From Methanothermococcus okinawensis (GTDB taxonomy: Archaea; AGJL01; Methanococci; Methanococcales; Methanococcaceae), in contig DQVU01000192.1 of assembly GCA_015661585.1 (NCBI GenBank), positions 1 to 6,550 of the forward strand: a DNA stretch of 6,550 nt. Direction: 5' to 3'. The translations under genes were made by a program, and so were the position numbers. The notes below the pieces were generated by a model that saw only the letters and a list, made by a program, of their open reading frames with translations, made no database searches and was not told the origin of the DNA. Below are positions 6,327 through 6,550 of the stretch, piece after piece (the stretch's first letter is position 1; every line of letters starts with the position of its first letter).

Positions 6327-6503
6327 CCTTATATATATAATTTTCTTTTTTAATAATATTTATAATTATTATTATACTTTAGTCCCCATTATAAAGTAGT
6401 AATTAAAAGATAATAAGAATAACAATTATTACAATAAAAATAATAAAAAATCCCATAATATAATTATACCACACCCAAGATCTTTCTGAACACCAAGATA
6501 AGG
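6327..6503. other. AT-rich intergenic region between the operon and a possible divergent gene
   Basis: Apart from the operon promoter, this stretch is mostly A and T up to about 6465 and has no convincing coding frame, tRNA or structured RNA. A weak plus-strand TATA-like segment, TATAATTATA (6459-6468), could serve a divergent transcript starting near 6488. An 8-bp palindrome AAGATCTT lies at 6477-6484. From about 6468 the base composition rises to that of coding DNA. Confidence 0.5.
6331..6345 (-). promoter_or_regulatory. Archaeal promoter (BRE and TATA box) of the ATP synthase operon
   Basis: On the minus strand GAAAAT (6345-6340) fits the BRE pattern and runs into TTATATATAT (6340-6331), a good TATA box. 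Transcription would begin about 25 bases downstream of the box centre, near 6309, leaving a leader of about 30 bases with the atpH ribosome-binding site. This is the only strong box in front of the operon. Confidence 0.65.
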
Positions 6504-6550
6504 ATGAGTATATTAGAAGATATTACAGAGGATTATCCTCCCAATGTTCA
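6504..6550 (+). CDS. Possible start of a divergent unknown gene, cut by the window edge
   Basis: An ATG at 6504 opens a plus-strand frame that runs to the right edge (M-S-I-L-E-D-I-T-E-D-Y-P-P-N-V, 15 codons). The frame has no other start candidate back to the TAA at 6456. Codon choice (ATA, TTA, GAA, GAT) suits the neighbouring genes and the composition becomes coding-like here, but AAGG directly against the ATG is a poor ribosome-binding site. A second plus-strand frame is also open from 6464 to the edge, without a start codon. I do not recognise the protein and cannot assign a function from 15 residues. Confidence 0.35.
   Translation, partial: MSILEDITEDYPPNV

Noticed and set aside
6327..6470. 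Possible CRISPR array, tRNA or small RNA in the AT-rich gap
   Set aside because: No evenly spaced repeats, cloverleaf or GC-rich structured segment is present; only simple A/T runs and chance-level small palindromes.

Overview
This window is one operon segment, read entirely from the minus strand, that encodes most of an archaeal A-type (A1AO) ATP synthase. In transcription order (right to left) the genes are atpH, atpI, atpK, atpE, atpC, atpF and the first 338 codons of atpA. This is the classical archaeal order H-I-K-E-C-F-A(-B-D). The genes for B and D, if they follow, lie beyond the left edge. Intergenic gaps are short (12 to 46 bp). Each gene has a ribosome-binding site resembling GGAGGTGATC, so a single transcript is likely.

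The organism is almost certainly a methanogenic archaeon of the order Methanococcales, possibly a thermophilic genus such as Methanocaldococcus or Methanotorris. The evidence is the AT-rich DNA with A/T-ending codons and AGA/AGG arginine, the GGTGAT-type ribosome-binding sites, an archaeal BRE/TATA promoter, and above all a rotor proteolipid made of three fused hairpins, the form known from Methanocaldococcus jannaschii and Methanococcus maripaludis. The genus assignment is inference.

Layout: 1-1016 catalytic subunit A (partial); 1032-1331 subunit F; 1344-2498 subunit C; 2528-3139 subunit E; 3140-3185 a T-rich gap after the proteolipid gene; 3186-3857 proteolipid K; 3878-5941 membrane stator subunit I; 5961-6278 stalk subunit H; 6279-6503 a very AT-rich intergenic region with the operon promoter and a perfect 12-bp inverted repeat; 6504-6550 the possible start of a divergent plus-strand gene, cut off by the right edge.

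How the parts work together: ions cross the membrane at the interface between the I subunit (essential arginine in the membrane domain) and the ring of K subunits (glutamates). The ring turns the central stalk (C, F, and D outside the window), which drives conformational changes in the A3B3 head. E and H form the peripheral stalks that tie the head to I.

No unknown system is encoded here. The points that deserve a second look are an N-terminal membrane helix on central-stalk subunit C that could sit in the rotor-ring lumen, the coordinated loss of both ion-binding residues in the first hairpin of K, the inverted repeat over the predicted transcription start, and the T-rich segment behind atpK. 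Two start codons were moved inward from the longest reading frame because the longer starts lie inside the ribosome-binding sites.
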